NCBI GenBank assembly: GCA_028284155.1
Contig: JANQSF010000134.1
Span: forward strand, 286,619-350,618
DNA length: 64,000 nt
Direction: 5' to 3'
Source of the DNA: Phycisphaeraceae bacterium
GTDB lineage: Bacteria; Planctomycetota; Phycisphaerae; Phycisphaerales; Phycisphaeraceae
Shown: positions 1 to 6,194 of the stretch, piece by piece
How the letters are laid out: each line of letters starts with the position of its first letter
Position numbering within the stretch: position 1 is the stretch's first letter
Notes under the pieces: generated by a model
Told to the model about the DNA's origin: nothing
What the model saw: the letters and a program-made list of their open reading frames with translations, nothing else
The model's database searches: none
Program-made: the position numbers and the translations under genes

Positions 1-663
1 GAATACATCGACATCCAGATCCAACGGGTCTTGAAGAAGCTCAAAGCGATGGGCGAGTTGGACAACACGTACATCATCTACACAGCCGACCACGGCATGG
101 CGATCGGCCGACACGGTTTGCAGGGCAAGCAAAACCTTTATGAACACACGTGGCGCGTGCCGTTCATTATCAAGGGGCCGGGCATCAAGCCCGGCACACG
201 TGCCAAAGGCAACATCTACCTGCTCGATGTGCTGCCGACGCTGTGCGACCTCGCGGGCATCGACGCGCCGAAGACGGTCGAGGGCCTGAGTATGCGACCC
301 GTGCTGGAAGGGAAGAAAGACACCGTGCGCGACGTGCTGTACGGCGTCTACAGCGGGGGTACGAAGCCCGGCATGCGGTGTGTCAAGAAAGGCGACTGGA
401 AACTGATCAAGTACGACGTGATGGAGGGTACTGTCCGCAAGACGCAGTTGTTTAACCTGGCTGAGAACCCCGAAGAATACCTGCAAGAACACCACGACAA
501 GGCCGTCACCGCGGTGACCAAGCATCAACCAAAGCCCAACCAGCGCAATCTCGCGAGTGACCCGAAGTACGCGGACAAGCTCAAGGAGATGGAGGCGTTG
601 CTGCTGTCTGAGCAGAAGCGATTGGATGATCCGTATCGGCTCTGGGATCAACCCAAGGACTAA
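1..663 (+). CDS. Sulfatase, C-terminal part (5' end outside window)
   Basis: The reading frame is open from base 1 to the TAA at 661-663, so this is the last ~220 residues of a longer gene. The segment YTADHGMAIGRHGL is the metal/substrate motif found in the middle of type I sulfatases. It is followed by the family's C-terminal part, including a DVLPTLCDLAG segment and a GDWKLIKYD segment. These enzymes hydrolyse sulfate esters, usually of algal polysaccharides in planctomycetes, and are exported. The formylglycine motif and signal peptide lie upstream of the window. A strong hairpin follows the stop codon. The exact substrate cannot be told. Confidence 0.9.
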   Translation, partial: EYIDIQIQRVLKKLKAMGELDNTYIIYTADHGMAIGRHGLQGKQNLYEHTWRVPFIIKGPGIKPGTRAKGNIYLLDVLPTLCDLAGIDAPKTVEGLSMRPVLEGKKDTVRDVLYGVYSGGTKPGMRCVKKGDWKLIKYDVMEGTVRKTQLFNLAENPEEYLQEHHDKAVTAVTKHQPKPNQRNLASDPKYADKLKEMEALLLSEQKRLDDPYRLWDQPKD

Positions 664-697
664 AAGACATCTCACGATCTGTGTGATTGAGTTACAC

Positions 698-729
698 CTA
701 AGCCGGGCCTTTCCGAAGGCCCGGCTTAG
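698..729 (+). terminator. Hairpin terminator after sulfatase gene
   Basis: A perfect 14-bp stem (698-711 with 716-729) closes a TCCG tetraloop 35 bases after the sulfatase stop codon. No long T run follows. The same stem-loop type, in the other orientation, recurs at 2736-2757. Confidence 0.7.
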
Positions 730-1204
730 CTTGCTTTGGGGCGTTGCAAGGCAAGTTGGACATTGTTGATCGAACCAGACTCGCCCACTTGTGGCCCAAG
801 CTCAATCCCCAGAATCTCCAATCACAAGACTTAGGATTGACTCGACTCAAACTTTTAAAGAAAGTTGCTCGAATTCGGCAATGATCTATTGCCTTTCGCC
901 GTTGATGCCGATAGCCTCTGTTGTCCCGCAAAGGGTTTTGCACCGATGATCACCAAGCAACATATTTCGAAACACCTCCGACGCACGTCATGTGCGTGGT
1001 TGCTTGGTGGGCGCGGTCAGGCGTGGCGCGTGTATCAGATAGATACACACGCCCCGACGCAGCTAGGCGACGACGCCAATACGCTGGTCGGAAGTATGGG
1101 TCGACCGTTTACCGGTTTACCCGAACGCAAACGCTCAGCCTGACGCGCAACCCCAGAAACGACAACCGAATAACGTCAGAAAACGGCCAGGCATGGCCTG
1201 TTTC
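730..1204. other. Gene-free spacer before tRNA array
   Basis: I see no convincing coding frame here; the open frames have no ribosome-binding site and no recognisable product. A short hairpin with a 7-bp stem lies at 1030-1048. Any promoter of the tRNA array should lie here, but I could not place -35/-10 boxes with confidence. Confidence 0.5.
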
Positions 1205-1276
1205 GACCCTGTGGTGTAATGGTCAGCACAGCGCCCCTTCATGGCGCAGATTCGGGTTCGATTCCCGGTAGGGTCA
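1205..1276 (+). tRNA. tRNA-Glu (TTC), C33
   Basis: A full cloverleaf can be folded: acceptor GACCCTG/TAGGGTC, anticodon stem GCGCC/GGCGC, T-loop TTCGATT, discriminator A. The anticodon loop is CCTTCAT, so position 33 is C rather than the near-universal U. No CCA is encoded. First tRNA of the array. Confidence 0.85.
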
Positions 1277-1350
1277 TTGATTCGTTCGACCGCAAAACCT
1301 CGCTGCCCGCTCCCAAGCGGCACTCAGGCGACGCGGCCTGACAACCCGGA

Positions 1351-1422
1351 TGCGATGTAGCTCAACGGCAGAGCAAGCCCCTCATAAGGGAAAGGTCGCT
1401 GGTTCGACTCCAGCCGTCGCAA
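1351..1422 (+). tRNA. tRNA with CAT anticodon (Met elongator or Ile2)
   Basis: Acceptor TGCGATG/CGTCGCA, D-stem GCTC/GAGC, loop CTCATAA, T-arm GCTGG-TTCGACT-CCAGC, discriminator A. The paired 1-72 ends argue against an initiator. The anticodon stem AGCCC/GGGAA has two outer mismatches. Whether it reads AUG or, after lysidine modification, AUA cannot be decided from sequence. Confidence 0.8.
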
Positions 1423-1502
1423 TTGACAATCGAGCAGCATCGTCGTGGAACCGCGATTTAGAACTATAGAACATCGCGTGCGCGATCGGTCTGCCCAGAG
1501 AC

Positions 1503-1575
1503 TGCCGCGTAGCTCAGCGGCTAGAGCGCCTGTCTTACAAACAGGAGTGCGTCGGTTCGAATCCGACCGCGGCGA
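1503..1575 (+). tRNA. tRNA-Val (TAC)
   Basis: Acceptor TGCCGCG/CGCGGCG (first pair T-G), anticodon stem CCTGT/ACAGG with loop CTTACAA, T-arm GTCGG-TTCGAAT-CCGAC, discriminator A. U8 and U33 are present. Confidence 0.93.
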
Positions 1576-1579
1576 TTGA

Positions 1580-1660
1580 CAAGTAGCGATCAGCGATTAG
1601 CGGACAGCGATCAGCCAGAGAACGCTTGCTGACCGCTGATAGCTGACCCCTGACAGCTAC
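1580..1660. repeat. Heptad-type inverted repeat spacer (copy a)
   Basis: The spacer between tRNA-Val and tRNA-Phe is made of degenerate ~7-nt units of the type AGCGATT/AGCGGTC on the left and their complements on the right, around a short CAGAGAACG-like centre. Five related spacers occur in the array, at 2517, 5920, 10353, 10570 and 10754. Confidence 0.75.
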
Positions 1661-1664
1661 CCCT

Positions 1665-1736
1665 CGCTGGTTCGCTTAGCGGGTAAAGCGCTCGGCTGAA
1701 AACCGAGAGCCCTCCGTTCGAATCGGAGACCAGCGG
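1665..1736 (+). tRNA. tRNA-Phe (GAA)
   Basis: Acceptor CGCTGGT/ACCAGCG, anticodon stem CTCGG/CCGAG with loop CTGAAAA, T-loop TTCGAAT, discriminator G. Standard U8 and U33. CCA is not encoded. Confidence 0.93.
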
Positions 1737-1820
1737 CTTGAACGGAATAGCATGAACGTGGCTAAAGCGTTCGGACGGGTCCTTGACAAGTGAAGAGCGG
1801 ATCGATTGTTGAATGCAACC

Positions 1821-1846
1821 GGTGCGCCCGCCCAGGCGGGCGCACC
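1821..1846. repeat. Perfect 12-bp hairpin before tRNA-Ile
   Basis: Bases 1821-1832 pair perfectly with 1835-1846 around a two-base loop, four bases before the tRNA-Ile gene. It could be a cruciform or an RNA hairpin. There is no T tract, so a terminator is unlikely. Confidence 0.7.
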
Positions 1847-1850
1847 GAAA

Positions 1851-1922
1851 CGACCTGTAGCTCAGTGGCAGAGCAGTCCCCTGATAAGGGACAGGTCGGG
1901 GGTTCGAGTCCTCCCGGGTCGA
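1851..1922 (+). tRNA. tRNA-Ile (GAT)
   Basis: Acceptor CGACCTG/CGGGTCG, anticodon stem GTCCC/GGGAC with loop CTGATAA, T-loop TTCGAGT, discriminator A. Regular cloverleaf. Confidence 0.94.
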
Positions 1923-2030
1923 TTGCAATCACTCAAGCATTCAACCGAAAGACACAGGCGGCGGCATGGTCGTCCGCGCGGCGAGTGCAGCGTCGCGCGG
2001 GCGGGGCTTCACGCCCTCCCCGCCTGACCT

Positions 2031-2103
2031 GGTGCTGTAGCTCAATTGGCAGAGCACTTCCCTGTCACGGAAGAGGTCGCGGGTTCGATCCCCGCCAGTG
2101 CCG
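2031..2103 (+). tRNA. tRNA-Asp (GTC)
   Basis: Acceptor GGTGCTG/CAGTGCC, anticodon stem CTTCC/GGAAG with loop CTGTCAC, T-loop TTCGATC, discriminator G as expected for Asp. Confidence 0.95.
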
Positions 2104-2270
2104 CTTTGCATAGAGCGCGGGAGAAAGGGAGCGGGGGAGAGTGGGAGATCGCGAGGGCGACAGAGCCTGTGCTCCCAGCGACGAAAGCAAGACGTGACAC
2201 TCTCTCTTTCCGCTCGCGTTCGAATGGCTCCCCTTCTCCCCCGCTCCCTCGCTCCCCTGCTCTCCTGGCC
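2104..2270. repeat. Purine/pyrimidine inverted-repeat spacer
   Basis: The left part (from ~2110) is rich in GGGAG units and the right part (to ~2265) in CTCCC units, so the spacer can fold back on itself imperfectly. Its low-complexity arms resemble other intergenic spacers in this window. Confidence 0.6.
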
Positions 2271-2343
2271 GCCGCGGTAGCTCAATGGCTAGAGCAGCCG
2301 ATTCGTAATCGGCAGACTACAGGTTCGAGTCCTGTTCGCGGCT
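2271..2343 (+). tRNA. tRNA-Thr (CGT)
   Basis: Acceptor GCCGCGG/TCGCGGC, anticodon stem GCCGA/TCGGC with loop TTCGTAA, T-loop TTCGAGT, discriminator T. This is the only Thr tRNA in the array and reads ACG. Confidence 0.93.
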
Positions 2344-2436
2344 TTTCATGAACACACCGAATACCGGGAGCGCCGAATCGGGGGCGGCGGTTCCAGTGGC
2401 CAATCCTCGCGTAGGTAGACCCTTCCGGGGGTTTGA

Positions 2437-2509
2437 TACCTCGTAGCTCAATCGGAAGAGCACCGGACTACGAATCCGGCGGTTGCTGGTTCGACTCCAG
2501 TCGGGGTAA
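2437..2509 (+). tRNA. tRNA-Arg (ACG)
   Basis: Acceptor TACCTCG/CGGGGTA, anticodon stem CCGGA/TCCGG with loop CTACGAA, T-loop TTCGACT, discriminator A. A34 would need conversion to inosine by TadA to read CGU/CGC/CGA. Confidence 0.94.
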
Positions 2510-2516
2510 TTCATGA

Positions 2517-2598
2517 GAGCGGCCAGCGATTAGCAATCAGCGGTCAGCCAGAACGGGTGTCGTCTTGCTGACCGCTGATTGCTAATCGCTGGCCGCTC
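2517..2598. repeat. Perfect 32-bp inverted repeat, heptad type (copy b)
   Basis: Bases 2517-2548 are exactly complementary to 2567-2598 around an 18-base centre. The arms consist of degenerate heptamers (AGCGATT, AGCAATC, AGCGGTC). It fills nearly the whole spacer between two tRNA-Arg genes and is the best-preserved member of its family. Confidence 0.9.
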
Positions 2599-2603
2599 CA
2601 ACC

Positions 2604-2676
2604 CAACCCGTAGCTCAGTAGGAAGAGCACCTGTCTCCGAAGCAGGAAGTCGGAGGTTCGACTCCTCCCGGGTTGA
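2604..2676 (+). tRNA. tRNA-Arg (CCG)
   Basis: Acceptor CAACCCG/CGGGTTG, anticodon stem CCTGT/GCAGG (inner T-G pair) with loop CTCCGAA, T-loop TTCGACT, discriminator A. Confidence 0.92.
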
Positions 2677-2823
2677 TTGAATCGGGGAACATGGAACAGT
2701 GGGCAAGGGTCAGAGTGAAGGGACTGCGGACTGATCCGGGTCTTCGGAAAGACCCGGCTTATGAAGTCGGCAACTGTCCCCTGTCTCTTGTTCCCTGTTC
2801 CCCGTCCCCTATCCCCTGAACAC
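2677..2823. repeat. Spacer with nested inverted repeats and terminator-like hairpin
   Basis: An outer low-complexity inverted repeat (GGGGAACATGGAACAG-like left arm, complementary right arm near 2785-2810) encloses a 9-bp hairpin at 2736-2757 with a CGGA loop. On the minus strand this hairpin resembles the one at 698-729. Confidence 0.65.
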
Positions 2824-2898
2824 GCCGTCGTACCCCAATTCGGCAGAGGGAGCCGGCTCAGACCCGGTCCAGTGCAGGTTCGAGTCCTGCCGGCGGCA
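2824..2898 (+). tRNA. tRNA-Leu (CAG) with short variable loop
   Basis: Acceptor GCCGTCG/CGGCGGC, anticodon stem GCCGG/CCGGT with loop CTCAGAC, T-loop TTCGAGT, discriminator A. Only five bases (CCAGT) lie between the anticodon and T stems, whereas bacterial tRNA-Leu normally carries a long class II arm. The D-arm CCC..GGG with a CGGCAGA loop resembles class II tRNAs. Confidence 0.8.
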
Positions 2899-2909
2899 TT
2901 GATCGAATA

Positions 2910-2993
2910 GCCCCCGTGGCGAAACGGGAAAACGCGGTGGGTTTAAACCCCGCTGCCGACTGCGGCTTGCTGGTTCGAGTCCAGCCGGGGGCA
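2910..2993 (+). tRNA. tRNA-Leu (TAA), class II
   Basis: Acceptor GCCCCCG/CGGGGGC, anticodon stem GTGGG/CCCGC with loop TTTAAAC, a long variable arm (about 2958-2972), T-loop TTCGAGT, discriminator A. In contrast to its Leu neighbours this is a normal class II tRNA. Confidence 0.92.
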
Positions 2994-3040
2994 TTCCGGT
3001 GAAACGCCGGAAACACTTTTCAGGCAGTTGCGTTGAGTCT

Positions 3041-3114
3041 GGCCCGGTATCCCAACCGGCAGAGGAAGCGGATTCAAACCCCGCGCGTTGTGGGTTCGAC
3101 TCCCACCCGGGCCA
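3041..3114 (+). tRNA. tRNA-Leu (CAA) with short variable loop
   Basis: Acceptor GGCCCGG/CCGGGCC, loop TTCAAAC, T-arm GTGGG-TTCGACT-CCCAC, discriminator A. The anticodon stem GCGGA/CCCGC has one mismatch (A31/C39). The variable region is just GCGTT. Confidence 0.78.
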
Positions 3115-3126
3115 CTTACTTACCTG

Positions 3127-3201
3127 GTCGCCGTACCCCAATCCGGCAGAGGGACAGCGCCGAGAACGCTGACAGTGGAGGTTCGAGTCCTCCCGGCGAC
3201 A
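3127..3201 (+). tRNA. tRNA-Leu (GAG) with short variable loop and C33
   Basis: Acceptor GTCGCCG/CGGCGAC, anticodon stem CAGCG/CGCTG with loop CCGAGAA (C at 33), variable region ACAGT, T-arm GGAGG-TTCGAGT-CCTCC, discriminator A. Its D-arm is almost identical to that of tRNA-Leu (CAG) at 2824, suggesting a common origin. Confidence 0.8.
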
Positions 3202-3204
3202 TTT

Positions 3205-3280
3205 GGGATGTGCGATGTTTGATCGGCGATGTGCGATGTCAGAGGCGTGGCCCAACACACAACTACATCGCACATCATCC
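3205..3280. repeat. Inverted repeat of GATGTGCGATGT units
   Basis: Left arm (~3207-3240) contains two GATGTGCGATGT-like units and the right arm (~3262-3280) their complement. Related units border the spacer at 20055-20327. Confidence 0.6.
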
Positions 3281-3284
3281 ACAT

Positions 3285-3355
3285 GGGGTTGTAGCTCAAT
3301 GGGAGAGCACCCGGCTTGCACCCGGGGGATCGGGGTTCGAGTCCCCGCTACTCCA
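3285..3355 (+). tRNA. tRNA-Ala (TGC)
   Basis: Acceptor GGGGTTG/CTACTCC with the G3-T70 wobble pair that defines alanine identity and one mismatch (T6/T67). Anticodon stem CCCGG/CCGGG, loop CTTGCAC, T-loop TTCGAGT, discriminator A. Confidence 0.92.
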
Positions 3356-3361
3356 CTTACC

Positions 3362-3399
3362 TGATTCCCTTACTCTGACCGCGGAGGTGCCCTGTGCCA
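3362..3399 (+). promoter_or_regulatory. Leader with RBS, shared with 3680-3720
   Basis: A TGATTCCCTT start and a GCGGAGGTG ribosome-binding site precede the ATG at 3400. A very similar leader (TGATTCCCTTC..CACGGAGGTG) stands at 3680-3710 before the next ORF, suggesting both were copied with their translation signals. Confidence 0.5.
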
Positions 3400-3635
3400 A
3401 TGTACATTCCCAACGACGACGAGCAGTCCTTTTGAGCCCATGAGCAAACGGAGGCGCGGCTATCCTACCGAGTCGCGGGTCAAACGCGGCTACCGCGAGG
3501 TTCACGGCAACAAAGAGTTGCTGGAACGGCTCGGCCGCAACGACCTGTGCCCGTGCGGCTCCGGACGACCCTTTCAAGCGATGCTGTCTGGCGTCAGGCC
3601 GATACGATGGCAGCAACCGTGACCACTACTTTTAG
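3400..3635 (+). pseudogene. SEC-C motif mini-protein, split by two +1 shifts
   Basis: An ATG at 3400 with a GGAGGTG ribosome-binding site starts an 11-codon frame ending TTT-TGA (3430-3435). Shifting +1 after TTT enters the frame of the ATG at 3440, which continues to the zinc motif CPCGSGRPF (around 3550-3574). That frame then loses the motif and stops at 3622. Shifting +1 again after TTT at 3572-3574 restores PFKRCC, the expected end of a SEC-C motif, and reaches a TAG at 3633-3635. The joined product would have about 77 residues. SEC-C motifs bind zinc and occur in SecA and many small proteins. Either the gene is broken twice, or both shifts are used in translation, or the sequence has two errors. 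The simplest intact piece is 3440-3622 (60 codons). Confidence 0.6.
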
Positions 3636-3714
3636 GGACTGACCGCGCACGCGAGGTGTGGGCACGAACGATTGCCCATTGATTCCCTTCACCCCTAACC
3701 CACGGAGGTGCGAC

Positions 3715-4155
3715 TTGCTCCCGATGACGATTCTGCATTCGCCCTTCGTGCGGCAGGCCTTCTATGTCCTGCGTGTGCTGGGTGTGATCCGTTCGGCCGG
3801 CTTCGCGGTCGACTGGGTCGGCGACAACGTGCCGATCGGTCGGAACGTGAACGCGACGACGCTCGCGCACGACCTGACGCAGGTCGTGGGTTCGGACGTT
3901 TTCCGTTGGGCGCTGGTGGGTCGGAACCTCGTGTTCGTCCCGTTCGTGCTCGACGCGATGTTCGACACGGCCGAGGCTGTGGAAGCGCCGACCAGTTCGG
4001 CCCCTTCGATCGGCCTGGATCACAACGACCTGTTCAGCTCGATGGCATCGACTTGCCTCGAACTGATCGCGCGACGTTCGGGTTCGCCCAACGAACGGGA
4101 CGTTGCCAGCGCACCTGTCGCGCGTCATGACAGGGCAGAACGTGTGCCGGCGTGA
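3715..4155 (+). CDS. Hypothetical protein within tRNA array
   Basis: I do not recognise this family. I prefer the TTG at 3715 as start because it lies six bases after a GGAGG ribosome-binding site and opens MLPMTILHSPFVRQAFYVLR; an ATG follows at 3724. The product of ~146 residues has no signal peptide or clear membrane segment. Its C-terminal third is rich in Ser, Arg and Ala. The shared leader with the SEC-C ORF suggests the two form one cassette. The 237 bases between its stop and tRNA-Pro hold nothing recognisable. A chance open frame is possible, since the opposite strand is also open for much of this stretch. Confidence 0.5.
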   Translation: MLPMTILHSPFVRQAFYVLRVLGVIRSAGFAVDWVGDNVPIGRNVNATTLAHDLTQVVGSDVFRWALVGRNLVFVPFVLDAMFDTAEAVEAPTSSAPSIGLDHNDLFSSMASTCLELIARRSGSPNERDVASAPVARHDRAERVPA

Positions 4156-4392
4156 CCCGCCTCGCGAGCCCCACCCAAGCCAGGGGTGGCGGACCGCGAA
4201 CGCAAGCGTCGCGATCGGCTTGACCAGTTAACCTTGAACGCAATCGACACGGGACGCCGGCCGACGGGCCCGTCGGCTGACGGCTTCGTTTGTGCGGGCT
4301 GCATCTGACAGCCTGCCCATCACCTCGAGGACGCAGCCGACCCGTGGTACGACCTGTGATTGGCCGACTCGCCGCCGTAAGCGGCGACGTAA

Positions 4393-4464
4393 CAGAGTGG
4401 AGCTCGGTGGCTGAGCACCCGGTTTGGGCCCGGGTGGACGCAGGTTCGAATCCTGCCACTCTGA
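4393..4464 (+). tRNA. tRNA-Pro (TGG), G8
   Basis: Acceptor CAGAGTG/CACTCTG, anticodon stem CCCGG/CCGGG with loop TTTGGGC, T-loop TTCGAAT, discriminator A. Position 8, normally U, is G. Confidence 0.88.
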
Positions 4465-4466
4465 TT

Positions 4467-4540
4467 GTGACGGAAGCTGAAGCGGCCGAAGCACCAGGAC
4501 GTGACCCTGGGGGAAGCGGGTTCGAGTCCCGTCCGTCACC
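4467..4540 (+). tRNA. tRNA-His (GTG), A8 and C33
   Basis: Acceptor GTGACGG/CCGTCAC, anticodon stem CCAGG/CCTGG with loop ACGTGAC (C at 33), T-loop TTCGAGT, discriminator C. Position 8 is A. Base -1 is T in this alignment, so the G-1 opposite C73 that marks most bacterial tRNA-His is not encoded, unless the acceptor stem is shifted by one. Only two bases separate it from tRNA-Pro. Confidence 0.82.
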
Positions 4541-4640
4541 CTTTGTTAGGCAGGAGACAGTGGGCAGGAGACAGGAGGCAAAGGCCGTCGCCTTTGTCGT
4601 TCTCCCAACATGCCGAGCGCTGCGTTGGGCACAATCGATT

Positions 4641-4714
4641 GCGTCGTTAGCTCACGTTGGTCGAGCGGGTGACTTCCAATCACCATGCCGTCGGTTCGAT
4701 TCCGGCACGACGCA
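4641..4714 (+). tRNA. tRNA-Gly (TCC)
   Basis: Acceptor GCGTCGT/ACGACGC, anticodon stem GGTGA/TCACC with loop CTTCCAA, T-arm GTCGG-TTCGATT-CCGGC, discriminator A. U8 and U33 are present. Confidence 0.93.
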
Positions 4715-4720
4715 TTGCAT

Positions 4721-4794
4721 GGACTGGTAGCTCAAGCGGGCAGAGCACCCGGCTTTTAACCGGGAGGTTGTGGGATCATGGCCCACCCGGTCCA
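4721..4794 (+). tRNA. tRNA-Lys (TTT) with aberrant T-loop
   Basis: Acceptor GGACTGG/CCGGTCC, anticodon stem CCCGG/CCGGG with loop CTTTTAA, T-stem GTGGG/CCCAC, discriminator A. The T-loop reads ATCATGG in place of TTCRANT, so the conserved T54, G57-A58 elements are lost although all stems are intact. Confidence 0.8.
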
Positions 4795-4911
4795 TTACGA
4801 TGGCATCTCCCAATTCGGCGCTGGTTCGCCATTACCTTCACAACTGGAAAGCACACCAGTAATCTGACTTTGCTGCAATGACCTAATCCAACATACCGAT
4901 TGGAGCCGCGA

Positions 4912-5817
4912 ATGGCCACTATATGGGATACACAGAATCGGATTGTGTTTCAGAGGGGAGTTGCTTGGCAGAAAGACTCCGACGGTCAGTGGCACTGCGA
5001 AGGAACAGATGAGAACGTTGGACGAATCACTGCCAAATACATGGTTGAAGAGCTGCAACTTCGCCCACTTCGGATCTATCCAGATGTGCAGTATACACAC
5101 TCGTTGCTTCTGCCATTTGGTCGAGGAGGTGCACTCGACATAGAACTGGCCGAAATCGAACAGCGTCGTATTCTACAAATGTCATCAGATGGCACTATTG
5201 CTTCAGCGGACGCGCGCAATCTCAGAGTCGTGATGTACAATATGCAATGTGTTTTGTATCACTGCAAGCAACTCTCGCAGTCCTACGTCAGTACAGTCGC
5301 GGAATTCACCAAATGGCCAAATCCGCCGACACTAGGCGATCGGGTTGGATTCGCGTCGATGGAGCCATTCTTCGAGTTTGATGCACTCGTCACAGCGGTT
5401 GTTCGAACGCTAGACAGTCTGCGTCGTCCGATCTGGAACAAGTTCGGCAATCCTGGGTCAATGCCAAGCTCGTTCAATCGCGTTCTCGACGATACGTCTA
5501 TCGCATTGAAGATGCCACGCCACTTGTTTGACAAGCTAGCTCTTGTAAGAACTAATTGGTTTGACAAAGCGAAGGAGTATCGTGATTGTGTACAACACTA
5601 CTACTCGCCGGGATCCGCTGGACCTCGGAGTATCATGGAACGTCGCACACCGGGCTTATGGACGCTCACCGCGTGGCTACCAGATGAACCGAGCCGTTCC
5701 CTTGATGAGTTCAAGTTTACGAAGCAAATCGATGTGCTTGACTACGGGTGGGAACTCACGACAAGAGCCGTAGATGCCTTGGCCGTAGTAATGGACATCT
5801 ATGACCCAGCCGCCTAA
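4912..5817 (+). CDS. Unknown protein with HEPN-like R-x4-H motif
   Basis: A 301-residue protein from the ATG at 4912 (a TTG lies 12 bases upstream). No family is recognised with certainty. Residues ~150-175 form an FDALVTAVVRTLDSLRR helix and residues 224-229 read RDCVQH, matching the R-x4-6-H catalytic motif of HEPN ribonucleases; the surrounding KAKEYRDCVQHYYSP segment resembles the second HEPN helix pair. HEPN proteins often cleave RNA, including tRNA, in toxin-antitoxin and defence systems. The gene is visibly poorer in GC than its neighbours, with many A/T third bases, which suggests recent acquisition. It is flanked by tRNA-Lys and tRNA-Asn. Function as a tRNA-directed nuclease is inference. 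Confidence 0.65.
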   Translation: MATIWDTQNRIVFQRGVAWQKDSDGQWHCEGTDENVGRITAKYMVEELQLRPLRIYPDVQYTHSLLLPFGRGGALDIELAEIEQRRILQMSSDGTIASADARNLRVVMYNMQCVLYHCKQLSQSYVSTVAEFTKWPNPPTLGDRVGFASMEPFFEFDALVTAVVRTLDSLRRPIWNKFGNPGSMPSSFNRVLDDTSIALKMPRHLFDKLALVRTNWFDKAKEYRDCVQHYYSPGSAGPRSIMERRTPGLWTLTAWLPDEPSRSLDEFKFTKQIDVLDYGWELTTRAVDALAVVMDIYDPAA

Positions 5818-5842
5818 CACCCCGCACTTGAACATACGTCTT

Positions 5843-5914
5843 TGCATCGTAGCTCAACGGTAGAGCGGCGCCCTGTTAAGGCGACGGTTGCTGGTTCGAG
5901 TCCAGCCGGTGCAG
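5843..5914 (+). tRNA. tRNA-Asn (GTT)
   Basis: Acceptor TGCATCG/CGGTGCA, loop CTGTTAA in stem GCGCC/GGCGA (outer mismatch), T-loop TTCGAGT, discriminator G as usual for Asn. Confidence 0.93.
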
Positions 5915-5919
5915 TTGGG

Positions 5920-6066
5920 GAGTAGCGGTTAGCTTTTAGCGGTCAGCGGTCAGCCAGAGTCGGCGGCCCGGCGTTGGTTGAAAAGGCTGATCGCTATCCG
6001 CTTCTGGCTGACCGCTGACCGCTACCCGCTTCTTGCTGATCGCTGATCGCTAACAGCTAAAAGCTT
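5920..6066. repeat. Heptad-type inverted repeat spacer (copy c)
   Basis: The longest heptad spacer. Left units AGCGGTTAGC and AGCGGTCAGC and right units GCTGACCGCT and GCTGATCGCT surround a short centre at about 5960-5985. It fills the gap between tRNA-Asn and tRNA-Trp. Confidence 0.75.
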
Positions 6067-6069
6067 CAT

Positions 6070-6142
6070 ACGCATGTAGCTCAACTGGTAGAGCGCTGGA
6101 TTCCAAATCCGGTCGATGAGGGTTCGACTCCTTCCGTGCGTG
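6070..6142 (+). tRNA. tRNA-Trp (CCA)
   Basis: Acceptor ACGCATG/CGTGCGT, anticodon stem CTGGA/TCCGG with loop TTCCAAA, T-loop TTCGACT, discriminator G as usual for Trp. Confidence 0.93.
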
Positions 6143-6194
6143 TTTTGCTAACGACCTGCGTTCAAGTATAGATTGTTACGATCTCACTCGTTCG

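Noticed and set aside
865..1143. 92-codon open frame before the tRNA array
   Set aside because: No ribosome-binding site, unusual composition, and competing frames of the same length; no support for a gene.
1351..1422. Initiator tRNA-Met
   Set aside because: Position 1-72 is a pair (T-A) and the three G-C pairs of the initiator anticodon stem are in reverse order, so an elongator Met or Ile2 is more likely.
3400..3435. Selenocysteine reading of TGA in the SEC-C mini-gene
   Set aside because: Reading through TGA in the same frame leads out of the SEC-C frame; only a +1 shift restores it, and no SECIS-like hairpin is evident just after the TGA.
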